From NCBI GenBank assembly GCA_000435835.1, contig FR883429.1, positions 110,262-174,261 of the forward strand: DNA of 64,000 nt, in the 5' to 3' direction. Position 1 is the first letter of the stretch, and the number at the start of each line of letters is the position of its first letter. Shown piece after piece: positions 62,763 through 64,000 of this stretch. This stretch comes from Clostridium sp. CAG:221. GTDB lineage: Bacteria > Bacillota > Clostridia > Clostridiales > Clostridiaceae. The position numbers and the translations under genes are program-made. The notes under the pieces are model-generated. The model saw only the letters and a program-made list of their open reading frames with translations. It ran no database searches and was not told the origin of the DNA.

Positions 62763-63060
62763 ATATAATCACCTTTCAAACTAATATAACTAAACATTCT
62801 AATTTTGTAATTATTATTTGTTTTTATTAATTATTTAATTCTTTATATTTACTTTTATTAATATTCATTAAAGTATATTTATTACTATAATGTCTACAAC
62901 TATTGTAAAAAGTATTGATTTATTTAAATTTATATATGAAACTCTTAAATGGAAATATTGTATTAGATGCACTAAAGATATTGGAATATCCATTGCCGGT
63001 AAAAGCAAAATTAAAAAATTAAATAAAAACTTATTATTAGTATTTCAATAATTAAATAAA
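62763..63060. other. Intergenic region, nothing clear
   Basis: About 300 bases of AT-rich sequence between the rnj start and the terminator of the lipoprotein gene. I see a possible promoter region for rnj and one short open frame on the plus strand (62890-63051, 53 codons) without a ribosome site. No RNA structure or repeat unit is clear. Confidence 0.5.
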
Positions 63061-63093
63061 AATATAACTGGAAATAAAATTTCCAGTTATATT
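63061..63093. terminator. Terminator of the partial lipoprotein gene
   Basis: AATATAACTGGAAAT pairs perfectly with ATTTCCAGTTATATT over three bases. On the minus strand it is followed by TTTTATTTAATT. Confidence 0.85.
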
Positions 63094-63154
63094 AACTAAT
63101 CTAATTTATAATTTACACAATTTTTTAGACATTCTCGATTTTCTAGAGTCAAGA

Positions 63155-64000
63155 TTATTCACCATTAAGAACTCGCTTTAGAGCTGCATCTATAGTATCA
63201 GTATCTTCTGGATATTTTATATATAATGCTGTTGATTCTGCAATAGCAGCAGAATATGGGGTTTGTACTGATTGTTTAACTTTAGGATCATCAATAGAAT
63301 CAATATAATCCTGTTGATGTTGTTTAGCTTCTTTTATTATCATATAGTATTCTTCTTCAGTTAAGCCTTGTTTTTCGTTGGTGTTAGTGTTTTGTTGTGT
63401 ATTTTCTTTTATTGAACTTTGAAGACTATCTAAGCTAAACGTATTACTAAAATCCTTTCCATTTATAGTTAGGATAATCTCTAATTCACCAGTAGTTGAG
63501 TCGGCTATAGGAACTTCGGCTACGTAATGAATGTTTCTTGTTTCTAGTGGATTTACTGAAGCTGATTTTTCTAAATTAGTTCCATCAATACTCTCCACAA
63601 GAGAAAAACAAGAATACTCATTGTTTTTGATTTTTATTTTTGTAGTTATTATATCATTAGACATTTTAGATTCATTACTCAAATTATATACAGTAAGAAT
63701 TACGTCTATATAAATAGTGTTATCGTTTTTTACATCATAGTAGGAAGAGTTTTTAGTAATAATTGAAGGCTTAATTCTTGGGGTAATATTAATTTCATAT
63801 AAATAATATTCGCAAACTCCAGGTACTTCATTGCTTCCTCCTGCAACAGCAAATAATTCAGGAGGGGCATCGTCTTGATTTATATTATTTTTTTCTTTTA
63901 CATCAGGGAAAGTGTCTTGATTTATGTTATTCTCTTCTTTTTTTATAGAACTTTGAGTTTCATTATTAGATTGAGAAACCAGATTTTTTTGTCCACATGA
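63155..64000 (-). CDS. Lipoprotein of unknown function, N-terminus outside window
   Basis: The frame is open from the right edge to the stop at 63155, giving 281 codons. The first residues visible are SCGQKNLVSQS, so the lipobox cysteine is within three codons of the edge and the signal peptide is just outside. Next comes a linker rich in Asn, Gln, Glu and Asp with two related NNINQD units. A beta domain with CEYYLYEINITPRIKPSII and YYDVKNDNTIYIDVILTVYNLS follows, then a charged helical C-terminus (EEEYYMIIKEAKQHQQDYI). A shorter start at 63682 would be wrong, since coding clearly continues upstream. I do not recognise the family. Confidence 0.8.
   Translation of the reverse strand, partial: SCGQKNLVSQSNNETQSSIKKEENNINQDTFPDVKEKNNINQDDAPPELFAVAGGSNEVPGVCEYYLYEINITPRIKPSIITKNSSYYDVKNDNTIYIDVILTVYNLSNESKMSNDIITTKIKIKNNEYSCFSLVESIDGTNLEKSASVNPLETRNIHYVAEVPIADSTTGELEIILTINGKDFSNTFSLDSLQSSIKENTQQNTNTNEKQGLTEEEYYMIIKEAKQHQQDYIDSIDDPKVKQSVQTPYSAAIAESTALYIKYPEDTDTIDAALKRVLNGE

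Noticed and set aside
62890..63051. 53-codon open frame on the plus strand
   Set aside because: No ribosome site, no recognisable motif beyond one CxxC, and AT-rich intergenic context; too weak to call a gene.

Overview
The window is AT-rich, densely coded DNA from a spore-forming Firmicute, most likely Clostridium sensu stricto. The support is low GC, strong GGAGG ribosome sites, a GerA-family germination protein, DUF1540 and DUF1450 small proteins, pyrophosphate-type phosphofructokinase, ribonuclease J and ECF vitamin transport. The species cannot be fixed from sequence alone. I see no tRNA, rRNA, CRISPR array, prophage or known riboswitch.

Layout. 1-6840 (minus strand): a type II topoisomerase pair parE-parC. 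parE is split by a 2.78 kb group II intron that carries its own reverse transcriptase/maturase, inserted just after the TOPRIM DxD motif; parC runs off the left edge. 7.1-13.8 kb: glutamate dehydrogenase, then a tight minus-strand run pepF, rhomboid protease, small membrane protein, glycolipid glycosyltransferase, preceded by two small acidic proteins. 13.9-18.6 kb: a two-component/ABC module in decay. The histidine kinase has an in-frame amber codon, the response regulator and the permease have lost internal segments, and only the ATPase is intact. 18.7-23 kb: an unidentified alpha/beta-hydrolase-like protein, a UvrD-type helicase with an exonuclease domain embedded in it, and MntP. 23.2-28 kb: pfp, a low-complexity Asn/Ser/Tyr repeat protein, a SufS-like desulfurase and two Asn-rich or DUF4397 proteins. 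28-33.4 kb: ABC-F ATPase, DUF1450 protein, DEAD-box helicase and a Suv3-like helicase. 33.6-45.4 kb: YhgE/Pip-like protein, a two-propeller sensor kinase, a heterodimeric multidrug ABC exporter divergent from a MarR regulator, and a purine permease. 45.6-48.6 kb (plus): a zinc-type ABC uptake operon ending in a Fur-family regulator. 48.8-54.5 kb: nucleotidyltransferase-like protein, type I pullulanase, several small or secreted proteins and a radical SAM/SPASM enzyme. 54.6-64 kb (minus): an ECF transporter (S, fused double ATPase, T), a GerA-family protein, DbpA, ribonuclease J and a partial lipoprotein.

The strongest observations are: (1) a splicing-competent-looking group II intron inside a housekeeping topoisomerase gene, with a 7-nt EBS1/IBS1 match I can find by eye; (2) a dispersed AT-rich inverted-repeat family (MITE-like, about 130-145 bp when full length) in many intergenic gaps, one copy lying exactly between two deletion-damaged genes; (3) a helicase-DEDDh exonuclease fusion; (4) the multi-lesion decay of the sensor/ABC module. 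I found nothing that I can defend as a wholly new biological system; the candidates closest to that are listed with modest scores.
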